Origin: Streptomyces acidiscabies
GTDB taxonomy: Bacteria > Actinomycetota > Actinomycetes > Streptomycetales > Streptomycetaceae
Assembly (NCBI RefSeq): GCF_020010905.1
Contig: NZ_JAGJBY010000001.1
Span: 3,430,001-3,494,000 of the forward strand
Length of the DNA: 64,000 bases
Direction of reading: 5' to 3'
The notes under the pieces are model-generated. The model was not told the DNA's origin and did no database searches. It saw nothing but the letters and a program-made list of their open reading frames with translations. The translations under genes were made by a program, and so were the position numbers. Shown here piece after piece: positions 9,702-18,028 of the stretch; the stretch's first letter is position 1; each line of letters starts with the position of its first letter.

Positions 9702-10715
9702 TCACGCAGTCGCGGGGGCGGCGGTGGAGCCGCGTACGACGAGCTGGACCGGGATGTCGTCCTGGTCGGGTGTGCGGCCGTCGAGGACGGCGAGGAGGGC
9801 GTGCATGCCGCGTTCGCCGAAGAGTTCGGCGTCGAGGCGGACGGTGGTGAGTTCGGGGTCGATGGCGGTGGCGAGGGCGAGGTCGTCGAGGCCGGTGACG
9901 GAGATGTCGTCGGGGATGCGCAGTCCGAGGCGGCGCAGGGCTTTGTAGGCGCCGGCGGCGAGTTTGTCGTCGTCGCAGACGACGGCGGTGGGCCGGGGGC
10001 CGTCCTGGAGGGCCCGGGTGACGGCGTGCCGGGCGTCCTCGATGGTGATGGGGGAGGGCGCGGTGCGCAGGGTGGTGCCGGGTACGGCGTGGAGGCGGTC
10101 GGCGAGGGCGCGGGCGCGGACGTGGAAGGTCCAGGAGGGTACGTCGGCGGCGAGGTGGAGGTAGTGGCGGTGGCCGAGGCTGAGGAGGTGGTCGGCGACC
10201 TGGCGGGTGCCGTCGGCGATGTCGAGGTTGACGGTGGCGGCGCCGAGGCTGCCGTGGGGGTCGCTGTCGAGCATGACGAGGGGGAGCTGGTCGCCGCGGA
10301 TGGCGGTGAGGGCGTCGGCGGCCATGGAGGAGGCGATGACGCCGTCGAGGGCGGAGGAGGCGCTGGCGAAGGGGTCGCGGGCGGGTCCTACGCCTTCGGG
10401 GGAGGGGTAGAGGACGACGCCGAAGCCGTGGTCGGCGGCGACGCGGGCGGCTCCGGTGTAGACGCCGGCGAAGAACTCGGTGGTGAGGGCGGGGACGACG
10501 AGCAGGACGGTGCGGGTGTGGCCGAGGCGGAGGTTGCGGGCGGCGAGGTTGGGGCGGTAGCCGAGGTCGCGGGCGGCCTGCCGGACGCGTTCGGCGGTGG
10601 TTTCGGCGACTCGGCCGCGCCATTTGTCGCCGAGGACGAGGGAGACGGCGGCCTGGGAGACTCCGGCGGCTGCGGCGACGTCGCGGCTGGTGGGTCGGGT
10701 GCTGCTGCGTGCCAC
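9702..10715 (-). CDS. LacI-family transcriptional regulator
   Basis: A 337-residue repressor-type protein. The N-terminal helix-turn-helix reads TSRDVAAAAGVSQAAVSLVLG (given here as its start and end motifs TSRDVAAAAG and QAAVSLVLG), followed by the hinge region GYRPNLAARNLR and a periplasmic-binding-protein-like ligand domain. The frame stays open far upstream, but the GTG at 10715 is selected because AGGAGGCAGG lies 6-10 bp before it and the DNA-binding domain begins right after it. It is divergent from the MFS transporter across a region with two TACGTA boxes, so it probably controls itself and the transporter. The inducer is unknown; sugars are typical for the family. Confidence 0.88.
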   Translation of the reverse strand: MARSSTRPTSRDVAAAAGVSQAAVSLVLGDKWRGRVAETTAERVRQAARDLGYRPNLAARNLRLGHTRTVLLVVPALTTEFFAGVYTGAARVAADHGFGVVLYPSPEGVGPARDPFASASSALDGVIASSMAADALTAIRGDQLPLVMLDSDPHGSLGAATVNLDIADGTRQVADHLLSLGHRHYLHLAADVPSWTFHVRARALADRLHAVPGTTLRTAPSPITIEDARHAVTRALQDGPRPTAVVCDDDKLAAGAYKALRRLGLRIPDDISVTGLDDLALATAIDPELTTVRLDAELFGERGMHALLAVLDGRTPDQDDIPVQLVVRGSTAAPATA

Positions 10716-10756
10716 CGTGAGCCTGCCTCCTGTCTGGACCGTTCGTCTTGCCTCAT

Positions 10757-10787
10757 GGTACGTATGACCCTGGACGTTATACGTAAC
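10757..10787. promoter_or_regulatory. Probable LacI-type operator pair in divergent promoter region
   Basis: GGTACGTATGAC (10757-10768) and GTTATACGTAAC (10776-10787) are inverted copies matching at 10 of 12 positions. Each holds a palindromic TACGTA, and the two cores begin 21 bp apart, two helical turns. They lie between the regulator start (10715) and the transporter start (10809). Confidence 0.55.
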
Positions 10788-10808
10788 ACTTGAGCGGTGG
10801 GAGGCGCG

Positions 10809-12077
10809 ATGGCCGGGGGTCTGGCGGGTTACGGGGAGGTCGTGCGGGCGCGGTACGCGGCGCGGCTGCTGGTGGGCACCCTGGTGGGCCGGCTGCCGTG
10901 CGCGACGGCGGCGATCACGATCGTGCTGTTCACGCGCGCGCAGGGCGGCACGTACAGCCTGGCCGGGGTGCTGGCGGCGGTGTACGGCGTGGCGAACGCG
11001 GTGGGCCAGCCGGTGCTGGGCCGGCTGGTGGACCTGCACGGCCAGCCGCGCGTGCAGCTGCCGGCGGCGCTGGGCTCGGCCCTGGGCATGGCGGTGTTCG
11101 CCTGGACGGGCCTGGAGCCCCTCTGGCTGGCCTGCGCGGCGGTGGTGGCCGCCGGCCTCCTGACGCCGCCGCTGGAGGGCGGCCTGCGGGCGCTGTGGCC
11201 GTCGGTGCTGAAGCGCGAGGACCAGGTGCACACGGCGTACGCGATGGACGCGGTGGCGCAGGAGCTGATGTTCACGGTGGGCCCGCTGCTGGTGACGCTG
11301 TGCGTGGCGCTGTGGTCGGAGCAGGCGGCGCTGCTGCTGATCAACGCGGTGGGCGTGCTGGGGGCGCTGTCGGTGGTGGTGTCGCCGCCCTCGCGCGCGT
11401 GGCGGTCGGCTCCGCGCGAGGCGCACTGGCTGGGCGCGCTGCGCTCGCGTCCGCTGCTGGCGCTGCTGGGGGCGTGTGTGTTCATCGGGGTGGCGCTGGG
11501 TTCGATCACGGTGGCGTCGGTGCCGTACGCGGACGCGCACGGCGGGGACGCGGTGTACGGCTGGCTGCTGGCGGCGCTGGGACTCGGTGCGCTGGCCGGG
11601 GGGACGGTGTACGGGGCGCGGTCGTGGCCGGGGTCGGCGCAGCGGCGTCTTGAGGTGATCGTGGCGCTGCTGGCGGTGTGTTATCTGCCGTTGATGCTGC
11701 GGCCGGGCGCGGTGGCGATGGTGGCGCTGACGGCGCTGGCGGGGGTGTTCCTGGCGCCGGCGATCGCGTGTTCGTTCGTGCTGGTGGACCGGTACGCGCC
11801 GCGCGGGACGGTGACGGAGGCGTTCTCGTGGCTGGTGACGATGGTCGGGGTGGGGCAGGCGCTGGGGACGGGGGTGACGGGCCCGGTGGTGGAGGCGGGC
11901 GGCACGCTGTGGGGGTTCGTGGTGCCGGGTGTCGCGGGCTTTGCCGCGCTGCTGGTTTTGCTGGCGACGAGAGGGGTAATGGCGGTACCCGATGTTCGCG
12001 CGGTGACGGTGGTGTCGTCGGAAAATGATCTGAACCGTGCTGCCGAACCCCGTTTCAGTTCGGGGGATCGGGCGTAA
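10809..12077 (+). CDS. MFS transporter
   Basis: A major facilitator superfamily membrane protein of 422 residues with about 12 predicted hydrophobic helices in two halves, joined by a basic cytoplasmic loop (SPPSRAWRSAPREAHW). The GRLVDLHGQPRVQ loop resembles the MFS A-motif between helices 2 and 3. The ATG at 10809 is favoured over the GTG at 10797 because GGGAGG precedes it. It has no substrate-specific motif that I can read. The gene pair LacI-MFS interrupts the path from prcA to pafA, and its codons are strongly G-ending. Its stop is 9 bp before pafA. Confidence 0.85.
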   Translation: MAGGLAGYGEVVRARYAARLLVGTLVGRLPCATAAITIVLFTRAQGGTYSLAGVLAAVYGVANAVGQPVLGRLVDLHGQPRVQLPAALGSALGMAVFAWTGLEPLWLACAAVVAAGLLTPPLEGGLRALWPSVLKREDQVHTAYAMDAVAQELMFTVGPLLVTLCVALWSEQAALLLINAVGVLGALSVVVSPPSRAWRSAPREAHWLGALRSRPLLALLGACVFIGVALGSITVASVPYADAHGGDAVYGWLLAALGLGALAGGTVYGARSWPGSAQRRLEVIVALLAVCYLPLMLRPGAVAMVALTALAGVFLAPAIACSFVLVDRYAPRGTVTEAFSWLVTMVGVGQALGTGVTGPVVEAGGTLWGFVVPGVAGFAALLVLLATRGVMAVPDVRAVTVVSSENDLNRAAEPRFSSGDRA

Positions 12078-12086
12078 TGTTCAGTC
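12053..12086 (+). promoter_or_regulatory. Candidate pafA promoter, leaderless
   Basis: TTTCAG (12053-12058), a 16-bp spacer and TAATGT (12075-12080) end 6 bp before the pafA ATG. No Shine-Dalgarno sequence is present. This suggests a transcript starting at the ATG. Confidence 0.4.
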
Positions 12087-13448
12087 ATGGACCGCCGCAT
12101 TTTCGGGCTGGAGAACGAGTACGGCGTCACGTGCACGTTCAGGGGACAGCGGCGTCTGTCTCCTGACGAGGTGGCGCGGTACCTCTTCCGCCGTGTCGTG
12201 TCATGGGGCCGCAGCAGCAATGTGTTTCTGCGGAACGGAGCCCGCCTCTATCTGGATGTGGGTTCGCACCCCGAATACGCGACACCCGAATGTGACAACG
12301 TGACCGAACTGGTGACTCACGACAAGGCCGGCGAGCGCATTCTCGAAGGGCTTCTGGTGGACGCGGAACGGCGCCTGCACGAGGAAGGAATCGCGGGCGA
12401 CGTCTACCTCTTCAAGAACAACACGGACTCGGCCGGTAACTCCTACGGCTGTCACGAGAACTATCTGGTCGCGAGGCACGGGGAGTTCTCCCGCCTCGCG
12501 GACATCCTGATCCCGTTCCTGGTGACGCGTCAGCTGCTGTGCGGGGCGGGCAAGGTGCTCCAGACCCCGCGCGGTGCGGTGTACTGCGTGAGCCAGCGGG
12601 CTGAGCACATCTGGGAGGGCGTCTCCTCGGCGACGACGCGTTCCCGGCCGATCATCAACACGCGCGACGAGCCGCACGCGGACGCGGAGCGCTACCGGCG
12701 TCTGCATGTGATCGTGGGCGACTCGAACATGTCGGAGACGACGATGCTGCTGAAGGTCGGCGCGACCGACCTGGTGCTGCGGATGATCGAGGCGGGCACG
12801 GTGATGCGGGACCTGACGCTGGAGAACCCGATCCGGGCGATCCGCGAGGTCAGTCACGACATCACGGGCCGGCGCAAGGTGCGCCTGGCGAGCGGACGCG
12901 AGGCGTCGGCGCTCGAAGTGCAGCGCGAGTACTACGAGAAGGCCGTCGACTTCTGCGAGCGGCGCGGTATCCGCACGGGGACGGTCGAGCAGGTCCTCGA
13001 ACTGTGGGGCCGGACACTGGACTCGATCGAGTCGGAGGACCTCGACCGGATCGGCACCGAGATCGACTGGGTGATGAAGTACCAGCTGATCGAGCGGTAC
13101 CGGGCCAAGCACAACATGACGATGTCGCATCCGCGGGTGGCGCAGATCGACCTCGCCTACCACGACATCCACCGTCGCCGGGGTCTGTACTACCTGCTGG
13201 AGCGCAAGGGGCAGGCGGCGCGGATCTGTGACGACCTGAAGATCTTCCAGGGCAAGTCGGTGCCGCCGCAGACCACGCGGGCCCGGTTGCGCGGTGACTT
13301 CATCCGGCGGGCGCAGGAGCAGCGCCGGGACTTCACGGTGGACTGGGTGCATCTGAAGCTGAACGACCAGGCGCAGCGGACGGTGCTGTGCAAGGACCCG
13401 TTCCGTTCGGTCGACGACCGGGTGGAGAAGCTGATCGCCGGGATGTGA
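12087..13448 (+). CDS. pafA: Pup-protein ligase PafA
   Basis: Uses ATP to phosphorylate the C-terminal glutamate of Pup and joins it by an isopeptide bond to a lysine of the target protein. The 453 residues carry the glutamine-synthetase-like fold. FGLENEYGV holds the Mg/ATP-binding glutamates, [16 protein letters not shown] includes Asp57 (the catalytic base position), and [19 protein letters not shown] is shared with Dop. A C-terminal domain of about 70 residues ends in [12 protein letters not shown]. It is separated from pup by 4.7 kb and by the LacI-MFS pair, so it must be expressed from its own promoter. No ribosome binding site is seen. Confidence 0.97.
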   Translation: MDRRIFGLENEYGVTCTFRGQRRLSPDEVARYLFRRVVSWGRSSNVFLRNGARLYLDVGSHPEYATPECDNVTELVTHDKAGERILEGLLVDAERRLHEEGIAGDVYLFKNNTDSAGNSYGCHENYLVARHGEFSRLADILIPFLVTRQLLCGAGKVLQTPRGAVYCVSQRAEHIWEGVSSATTRSRPIINTRDEPHADAERYRRLHVIVGDSNMSETTMLLKVGATDLVLRMIEAGTVMRDLTLENPIRAIREVSHDITGRRKVRLASGREASALEVQREYYEKAVDFCERRGIRTGTVEQVLELWGRTLDSIESEDLDRIGTEIDWVMKYQLIERYRAKHNMTMSHPRVAQIDLAYHDIHRRRGLYYLLERKGQAARICDDLKIFQGKSVPPQTTRARLRGDFIRRAQEQRRDFTVDWVHLKLNDQAQRTVLCKDPFRSVDDRVEKLIAGM

Positions 13449-13452
13449 CACA

Positions 13453-13475
13453 CGTTCCGGTGACAGGCCGGAACG
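13453..13475 (+). terminator. Hairpin after pafA
   Basis: CGTTCCGG and CCGGAACG form a perfect 8-bp stem with a 7-nt loop, starting 4 bp after the pafA stop. No T-tract follows, so it may be a weak terminator or an mRNA 3'-end stabiliser. Confidence 0.4.
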
Positions 13476-13573
13476 CAACACGGGCGCCGTACGTTTCCAG
13501 TGCGGCGCCCTTTGCACGCCGTAGAGTTGCGCGCACGCCATCCAGTTGATCGATCGATTACGAGGCTTTCACC

Positions 13574-14581
13574 GTGCGCCGACGCTCCCTCATTCTCGCC
13601 GCCGTCCCCGTGGGACTGGTCACGCTCGCCGGCTGTGGCGACGACAAGTCCGATTCGAGCAAGGCGAGCGACAGTGCGTCGCAGTCGGCGTCCGAGTCGT
13701 CGTCGGGTGCTCCGGCGCCGAAGGTCGTGGACGGTCCGCTGCCGGCCGTGACGGCGGGTCAGAAGTTCGGCGAGAAGCCGGTCGTGGCGAAGGGCAGCGG
13801 CTCTCCGTCGGACCAGCTCGCGGTGAAGACGCTGATCGCGGGCAGCGGGCAGACGATCGCGGAGAAGGACTTCGTCTGGGCGAACTACCTGGGCCAGATC
13901 TGGGACACGGCGAAGGTCTTCGACAACTCCTACGACCGCAAGACCCCGTTGTTCATCCAGCTCGCGCAGGGCAGCATCATCGACGGCTGGCGGTACGCGC
14001 TCGCGGGCAAGAAGACCGGCAGCCGGGTCGAGTTCTCGGTCCCGCCGACCTGGGGGTACGGCTCGCAGGGCCAGTCGCAGGCGGGCATCAAGGGCACGGA
14101 CACGCTGGTGTTCGTGGTGGACGTGCTGGACACGTTCAACGCGAAGTCCTCCGCGAAGGGCAAGGACGTCGCGCAGGGTGACGCGGCGCTGCCGAAGGTC
14201 GGGACGAACACGGACGGCAAGGCGCCGTCGGTGGAGATCCCGAAGTCGGCCGCGCCGAAGGGCCTGGTGTCGAACTACGTCATCGAGGGCGACGGCGCCG
14301 TGGTGAAGGCGGACAGCACGCTGGCCGTCCAGTACAAGGGCGTCGTGTGGGAGACCGGCAAGGAGTTCGACTCGTCGTACCAGCGCAGCGCGCCGACGTC
14401 GTTCTCGTTGCAGCAGGTCGTCAAGGGGTGGGCGCAGGGGCTGACCGGCAAGAAGGTCGGCAGCCGCGTCGTCATCGTCGTACCGCCGGCGCTGGGCTAC
14501 GGCGACAACCCGCCGAGCGGGAGCGGGATCGAGAAGACGTCGACGATGGTGTTCACGGTGGACATCCTGGCTGCCTCCTGA
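13574..14581 (+). CDS. Lipoprotein with two FKBP-type peptidyl-prolyl isomerase domains
   Basis: An exported, lipid-anchored prolyl isomerase of 335 residues. The signal peptide RRRSLILAAVPVGLVTLAGC ends in a lipobox with Cys21. A Ser/Ala-rich linker (about 25-50) follows. The first FKBP domain (about 80-190) contains VFDNSYDRKTP, IIDGWRYALAGKKTGSRVEF and PPTWGYG. The second (about 235-335) contains EFDSSYQRSAPTSF, VVKGWAQGLTGKKVGSR and PPALGYGDNPPSG. The second domain keeps the VPPALGYG pocket better than the first. It probably assists folding of secreted proteins, perhaps those exported by the Tat system encoded 4 kb downstream, but that link is inference. The GTG start follows GAGG. Confidence 0.93.
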   Translation: MRRRSLILAAVPVGLVTLAGCGDDKSDSSKASDSASQSASESSSGAPAPKVVDGPLPAVTAGQKFGEKPVVAKGSGSPSDQLAVKTLIAGSGQTIAEKDFVWANYLGQIWDTAKVFDNSYDRKTPLFIQLAQGSIIDGWRYALAGKKTGSRVEFSVPPTWGYGSQGQSQAGIKGTDTLVFVVDVLDTFNAKSSAKGKDVAQGDAALPKVGTNTDGKAPSVEIPKSAAPKGLVSNYVIEGDGAVVKADSTLAVQYKGVVWETGKEFDSSYQRSAPTSFSLQQVVKGWAQGLTGKKVGSRVVIVVPPALGYGDNPPSGSGIEKTSTMVFTVDILAAS

Positions 14582-14661
14582 CACCGCCTGGCTTCTTCGG
14601 GACCCGGCTCGGGGTGTAAGACTGTGCGGGTTGCCTTTTTGTGAACGACCAGGAGTTTGAC

Positions 14662-15033
14662 GTGAGCATCGAGAAGCCCGAGATCGACTTTCCCGAGGGT
14701 CAGCCGCCGGCGGACCTGGAGATCAAGGACATCTGGGAGGGCGACGGCGAGGTCGCGCAGGCCGGTCAGACCGTGACCGTGCACTACGTGGGCGTCACCT
14801 TCGCCACCGGCGAGGAGTTCGACGCGAGCTGGAACCGGGGCTCGGCCTTCAAGTTCCCGCTGGGCGCAGGCCGCGTCATCAAGGGCTGGGACCAGGGTGT
14901 GCAGGGCATGAAGGTCGGCGGCCGTCGCCGGCTGACGATCCCGCCGCACCTCGGGTACGGGGACCAGTCCCCGACCCCGGCGATCCCGGCCGGTTCCACC
15001 CTGATCTTCGTGGTGGACCTGATCGCGGTCTGA
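14662..15033 (+). CDS. Cytoplasmic FKBP-type peptidyl-prolyl cis-trans isomerase
   Basis: A minimal single-domain FKBP of 123 residues, without signal peptide, catalysing cis-trans isomerisation of Xaa-Pro bonds. The whole pocket is visible: VHYVGVTFATGEEFDASW, RVIKGWDQGVQGMKVGG, IPPHLGYGDQSP and LIFVVDLI. GTG 14662 is selected because AGGAG lies 6 bp before it. The GTG at 14641 lacks a site and would add seven residues. It is separated by 80 bp from the lipoprotein FKBP. The two are a cytoplasmic and exported pair. A good terminator follows. Confidence 0.93.
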   Translation: MSIEKPEIDFPEGQPPADLEIKDIWEGDGEVAQAGQTVTVHYVGVTFATGEEFDASWNRGSAFKFPLGAGRVIKGWDQGVQGMKVGGRRRLTIPPHLGYGDQSPTPAIPAGSTLIFVVDLIAV

Positions 15034-15061
15034 GCAGCGTACGACCGCCGCTGACCGAGTG

Positions 15062-15098
15062 GGGCCCATGCCTGTAGGGGCGTGGGCCCTCGGCTTTT
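15062..15098 (+). terminator. Intrinsic terminator after the cytoplasmic FKBP gene
   Basis: GGGCCCATGCC (15062-15072) pairs with 15079-15089, one G-U wobble, 6-nt loop, then TCGGCTTTT. It separates the FKBP genes from pafB. Confidence 0.8.
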
Positions 15099-15163
15099 GC
15101 CGGGGCGGCGCGGGGCGGTACGGTCATCCGTCGGAAGCACCTTAGGAAAGGCGTAGGGCGTCG

Positions 15164-16117
15164 ATGGCCATTGCCAAGGCAGAGCGGCTCATGAACCTGG
15201 CGCTGTGTCTGCTGGGGACGCGCAGGCCGCTCAGCAAGCGGGAGTTGCGGGAGTCCATCGAGGCGTATCTCGAAGCGAGTGCGGATGACGCCTTCAACCG
15301 GATGTTCGAGCGCGACAAGGACGATCTGCGCGAACTCGGCCTGGTCATCGAGACGGTGGAGAACCTGGACGGCGAGGTCGGCTACCTCGCCCGCCGCGAC
15401 AGCAACCGGCTCCCGCCGATCACGCTGGACGCGGAGGAGGCCGCCGCGCTGGGCGTCGCCGCGAAGGTGTGGCAGCAGGCGAGGCTGGCCGGAGCCGCCT
15501 CGGGCGCCTTGCAGAAGCTGCGCGCCGCAGGTCTTCCCGAGGACGTCGACCCGTACGAGGCGCACGGCGCGCTGGAGCCCCATATCCCCGTGCACGAGGC
15601 GTCGTTCGAGCCGCTGATGCTGGCGTGCCGGGACCGTCGGCCGGTCGTCTTCGACTACCGGAAGGCGACCGCCGCGCGACCCGAGCCCCGCCATGTGGAG
15701 CCGTGGGCGCTGGAGTGCTGGCGCGGGCACTGGTATCTCGCCGGGTTCGACCGGGACCGGAGCGCGGAGCGGGTGTTCCGGCTGTCGCGGATCACCGGGC
15801 GGGTGCGGTCGAAGGGGACCGGGTACATCATGCCGGTGCCGGACGTCGTCACCGTGCGGGAGACCGTGGCGGGCTGGGCCGGGGAGGGCGCCGACCGCAG
15901 TGCGCTGATCCGGCTGCGGACCGGCTCCGGGTACCCCCTTCGGGCGAAAGCCACCGTGGTCCGGGAACTCGGGGACGGGTGGGACGAGTTGGAGATTCCG
16001 TACGGGCACGGTCTGGACGCCTGGCTGGTGGAGTTCGGGCCGGACGTGGTGGTCGTCGAGCCCGCCGAGCTGCGGGCGGACGTCGTCGACCGGCTGCGGG
16101 CCGTGGCCAAGGGCTGA
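15164..16117 (+). CDS. pafB: WYL-domain transcriptional regulator PafB
   Basis: One half of the PafBC regulator which, in mycobacteria, activates the LexA/RecA-independent DNA-damage response. Despite the name it is not needed for pupylation. The 317 residues have an N-terminal winged helix-turn-helix (AERLMNLALCLLGTRRPLSKRELRE region, about 5-60), a central helical part, and a WYL domain with RPVVFDYRKAT and VEPWALECWRGHWYLAGFD. A C-terminal WCX extension follows. It is separated from pafC by 14 bp, with the pafC binding site GGACGGAGAG between them. A matching promoter element stands before the helicase gene at 19.4 kb. Confidence 0.9.
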   Translation: MAIAKAERLMNLALCLLGTRRPLSKRELRESIEAYLEASADDAFNRMFERDKDDLRELGLVIETVENLDGEVGYLARRDSNRLPPITLDAEEAAALGVAAKVWQQARLAGAASGALQKLRAAGLPEDVDPYEAHGALEPHIPVHEASFEPLMLACRDRRPVVFDYRKATAARPEPRHVEPWALECWRGHWYLAGFDRDRSAERVFRLSRITGRVRSKGTGYIMPVPDVVTVRETVAGWAGEGADRSALIRLRTGSGYPLRAKATVVRELGDGWDELEIPYGHGLDAWLVEFGPDVVVVEPAELRADVVDRLRAVAKG

Positions 16118-16131
16118 GGGGGACGGAGAGC

Positions 16132-17124
16132 ATGGCGGGAAAGCCGGTACGGCCGGTGAACGCGATCGACCAGACGCGGCGGATGCTGTCGCTGGTGACG
16201 TATCTGAAGGAGCGGCCCGGCGCGCGCGTCGAGGACGTGGCGCGGGCGTTCGGGATCAGCGAGGAGGAGCTGGTCGCCGACCTGGATGTGCTGCCGATGT
16301 GCGGGACCAGCTTCCGGGGCGGGGACCTTCTCGACATCGACACCGACGGCGAGCACATCTGGTGGCACAACCCGGACGACGTCGCCGAGCCCCTGCGGCT
16401 GGCCGCCGACGAGGCGACGGCGCTGCTGGTCGCCGCGCGTGCGGTCGCCACGCTGCCGGGGCTGCGCGAGGGCGGCCGGCAGGCGCTGCTGCGGGCCACC
16501 GCGAAGGTCGAGGCGGCGGCCGGTGAGGCGGCCGTCTCCAGTGCGCGTCTGTCGGTGACCTTCGAGTCCGAGGGCGGTGTCTTCGCCGACGTCGACCGGG
16601 CGATCGCCGAGCGGCGCCGGCTGTGGATCCGCTACTACTCGCCCGCGCGCGACGAGGTCACCGAGCGGGAGATCGACCCGATCCGGCTGGTCAGTGTCGG
16701 GCACACGTACGTCGAGGCGTGGTGCCGACGGTCCGAGGCGCGGCGGACGTTCCGGCTCGACCGGGTCGCCGAGATCAAGATCCTCGACGAGCCGTCGGTG
16801 CCGCCGGAGGTGGAGCTGCGGGATCTGTCGCTGGGGCTCGTGCAGCCTGCCGCGGAGGATCCGGAGGTCGTCGTGGAGGTGGGTCCCGGCGGTCGCTGGG
16901 TCGCCGAGTACTACCCGCACGACAGTGCCGACGAGCTGCCGGACGGGGGGCTGCGGATCACCCTGCGCACTCCCGACCCGGCGTCCTTGCGGCGGCTCGC
17001 GCTCAGGCTGGGGGCCGATGGGCGGATCGTCGCGCCGCAGGATCTCGCGGACAGTGCCCGGCGGGCGGCGCGGGAGGCGCTGGCCGCGTACGACCAGGTC
17101 GAGACGGGGGGAGCGGGCGGGTGA
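16132..17124 (+). CDS. pafC: WYL-domain transcriptional regulator PafC
   Basis: Partner of PafB, a 330-residue protein with the same layout: winged helix-turn-helix (QTRRMLSLVTYLKERPGARVE, about 12-60), a middle domain, a WYL domain (RRLWIRYYSPARDEVTEREIDP) and a C-terminal WCX domain. The heterodimer senses DNA damage, reported for mycobacteria to occur by binding single-stranded DNA, and helps RNA polymerase use the RecA-NDp promoter class. The ATG at 16132 follows GGAGAG. The stop overlaps the start of the next gene by GTGA, indicating translational coupling. Codons are strongly G-ending, like those of pafB. Confidence 0.9.
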   Translation: MAGKPVRPVNAIDQTRRMLSLVTYLKERPGARVEDVARAFGISEEELVADLDVLPMCGTSFRGGDLLDIDTDGEHIWWHNPDDVAEPLRLAADEATALLVAARAVATLPGLREGGRQALLRATAKVEAAAGEAAVSSARLSVTFESEGGVFADVDRAIAERRRLWIRYYSPARDEVTEREIDPIRLVSVGHTYVEAWCRRSEARRTFRLDRVAEIKILDEPSVPPEVELRDLSLGLVQPAAEDPEVVVEVGPGGRWVAEYYPHDSADELPDGGLRITLRTPDPASLRRLALRLGADGRIVAPQDLADSARRAAREALAAYDQVETGGAGG

Positions 17125-17528
17125 GCGAGACGCTTGAGGGGCGGGGGGTGCCGGTCGATCCGTGGGCGTCGGTGAGGCGGGGGGCCGAGGCGGACCGCGG
17201 CGCGGCGGTCGGGCAGAGGGGCGAGGCGGACCGGGATGTCGCGGTCGACGGGGAGATGACGGTCGCCACGGCCTTCGCGGGTATGAAGGACGTGGGAATC
17301 GAGACCGTCATGCCGGTCGTGTTCACCGCCGGGTGCCCCGAGTGCCGGGAGAAGTTCGAGCTGGGGGCCGAGGCGTTCATGCTGGCGATCGGGGGGAGCA
17401 GCCGGACGACGTTCTACTCCTTCACGTGCCCGCAGTGCGGGGAGGCGGTGCGCAAGCCGGCGGGGGAGCGGATCGTGGGGCTGCTGATGGGGGCCGGGGT
17501 GCGGACGCTGCGGTTGCAGGGGTCGTAG
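17121..17528 (+). CDS. Conserved hypothetical zinc-ribbon protein coupled to pafC
   Basis: A 135-residue protein of unknown function. It starts at GTG 17121, overlapping the pafC stop by 4 bp, which is typical coupling. The first 55 residues are charged and low in complexity. The second half holds two CxxC knuckles, CPEC and CPQC about 38 residues apart, separated by an aromatic-rich strand (RTTFYSFT). This is a rubredoxin-like or zinc-ribbon arrangement. It ends in a hydrophobic helix, VGLLMGAGVRTLRL. Position suggests a role alongside PafBC, but I cannot assign one. Confidence 0.72.
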   Translation: MSETLEGRGVPVDPWASVRRGAEADRGAAVGQRGEADRDVAVDGEMTVATAFAGMKDVGIETVMPVVFTAGCPECREKFELGAEAFMLAIGGSSRTTFYSFTCPQCGEAVRKPAGERIVGLLMGAGVRTLRLQGS

Positions 17529-17563
17529 GGGTCGGGCCTGTCAGCGGGCTTCCCGTGGAGCGC

Positions 17564-17575
17564 TACGCTCGGGGC
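17564..17575 (+). promoter_or_regulatory. Candidate -10 box before the small membrane protein gene
   Basis: TACGCT (17564-17569) ends exactly 6 bp before the ATG at 17576, the same geometry as at trmI and pafA. The nearest GGAG is 16 bp from the ATG, too far for normal initiation, so a leaderless transcript is plausible. Confidence 0.3.
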
Positions 17576-17770
17576 ATGTTCTGGGCGATGGTCGCGGTTG
17601 CTGTGGGATTTCTCGGGCTGGTCGTGCTGGGGGTGCTCGCGGTGCGGGTGTTCGTGGCGGCGCGGCGGCTCGGGGCGCAGGTGGCGGTGTCCGCGGAGCG
17701 GATCGGGCGGGCCGCGGAGGAGCTGGAGCGGGCGGCGGTGAGCACCGCGCGGGCCGCCGACTCGCTGTGA
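17576..17770 (+). CDS. Small single-pass membrane protein
   Basis: A 64-residue protein with one N-terminal transmembrane helix (FWAMVAVAVGFLGLVVLGVLA, about 2-22) and a cytoplasmic amphipathic helix rich in Ala, Glu and Arg that could form a coiled coil. It resembles the short conserved membrane proteins found before tatA in Streptomyces, and the layout (one helix plus amphipathic tail) recalls Tat subunits. It lacks the Phe-Gly hinge of TatA, so I do not call it a Tat component. Function unknown. Confidence 0.62.
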   Translation: MFWAMVAVAVGFLGLVVLGVLAVRVFVAARRLGAQVAVSAERIGRAAEELERAAVSTARAADSL

Positions 17771-17962
17771 GTGCGGCTGTGACGGTTCTGTGAGTCGGGC
17801 GGCGGATGCGATTTGGGCGACTTCTCCCTCCCGCGCCGACCGGTACGGCGGGTACGCTGCTGATCGCGGACCGGAGAACGAGGCCCGATTCGCGGAACAG
17901 GGAGTACGCACGGGGATTGCCTGACGTTCACCCTTGAGCGTTACGATCGCTGACAGCACGGT

Positions 17963-17982
17963 GGTCGGACGGATGTCCGACC
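17963..17982. promoter_or_regulatory. Inverted repeat upstream of tatA
   Basis: GGTCGGAC and GTCCGACC flank GGAT, a perfect 8-bp inverted repeat 46 bp before the tatA ATG. It may be an operator or a leader hairpin. It has no T-tract. Confidence 0.4.
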
Positions 17983-18028
17983 GGCCAGGTATTCGGACCA
18001 TGTCGCCTCGGTGAAGAAGGTAAAAGCT

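Noticed and set aside
17576..17770. TatB assignment for the small membrane protein
   Set aside because: It lacks the Phe-Gly or Glu-Pro hinge of TatA/TatB and the family charge pattern; only topology is similar.
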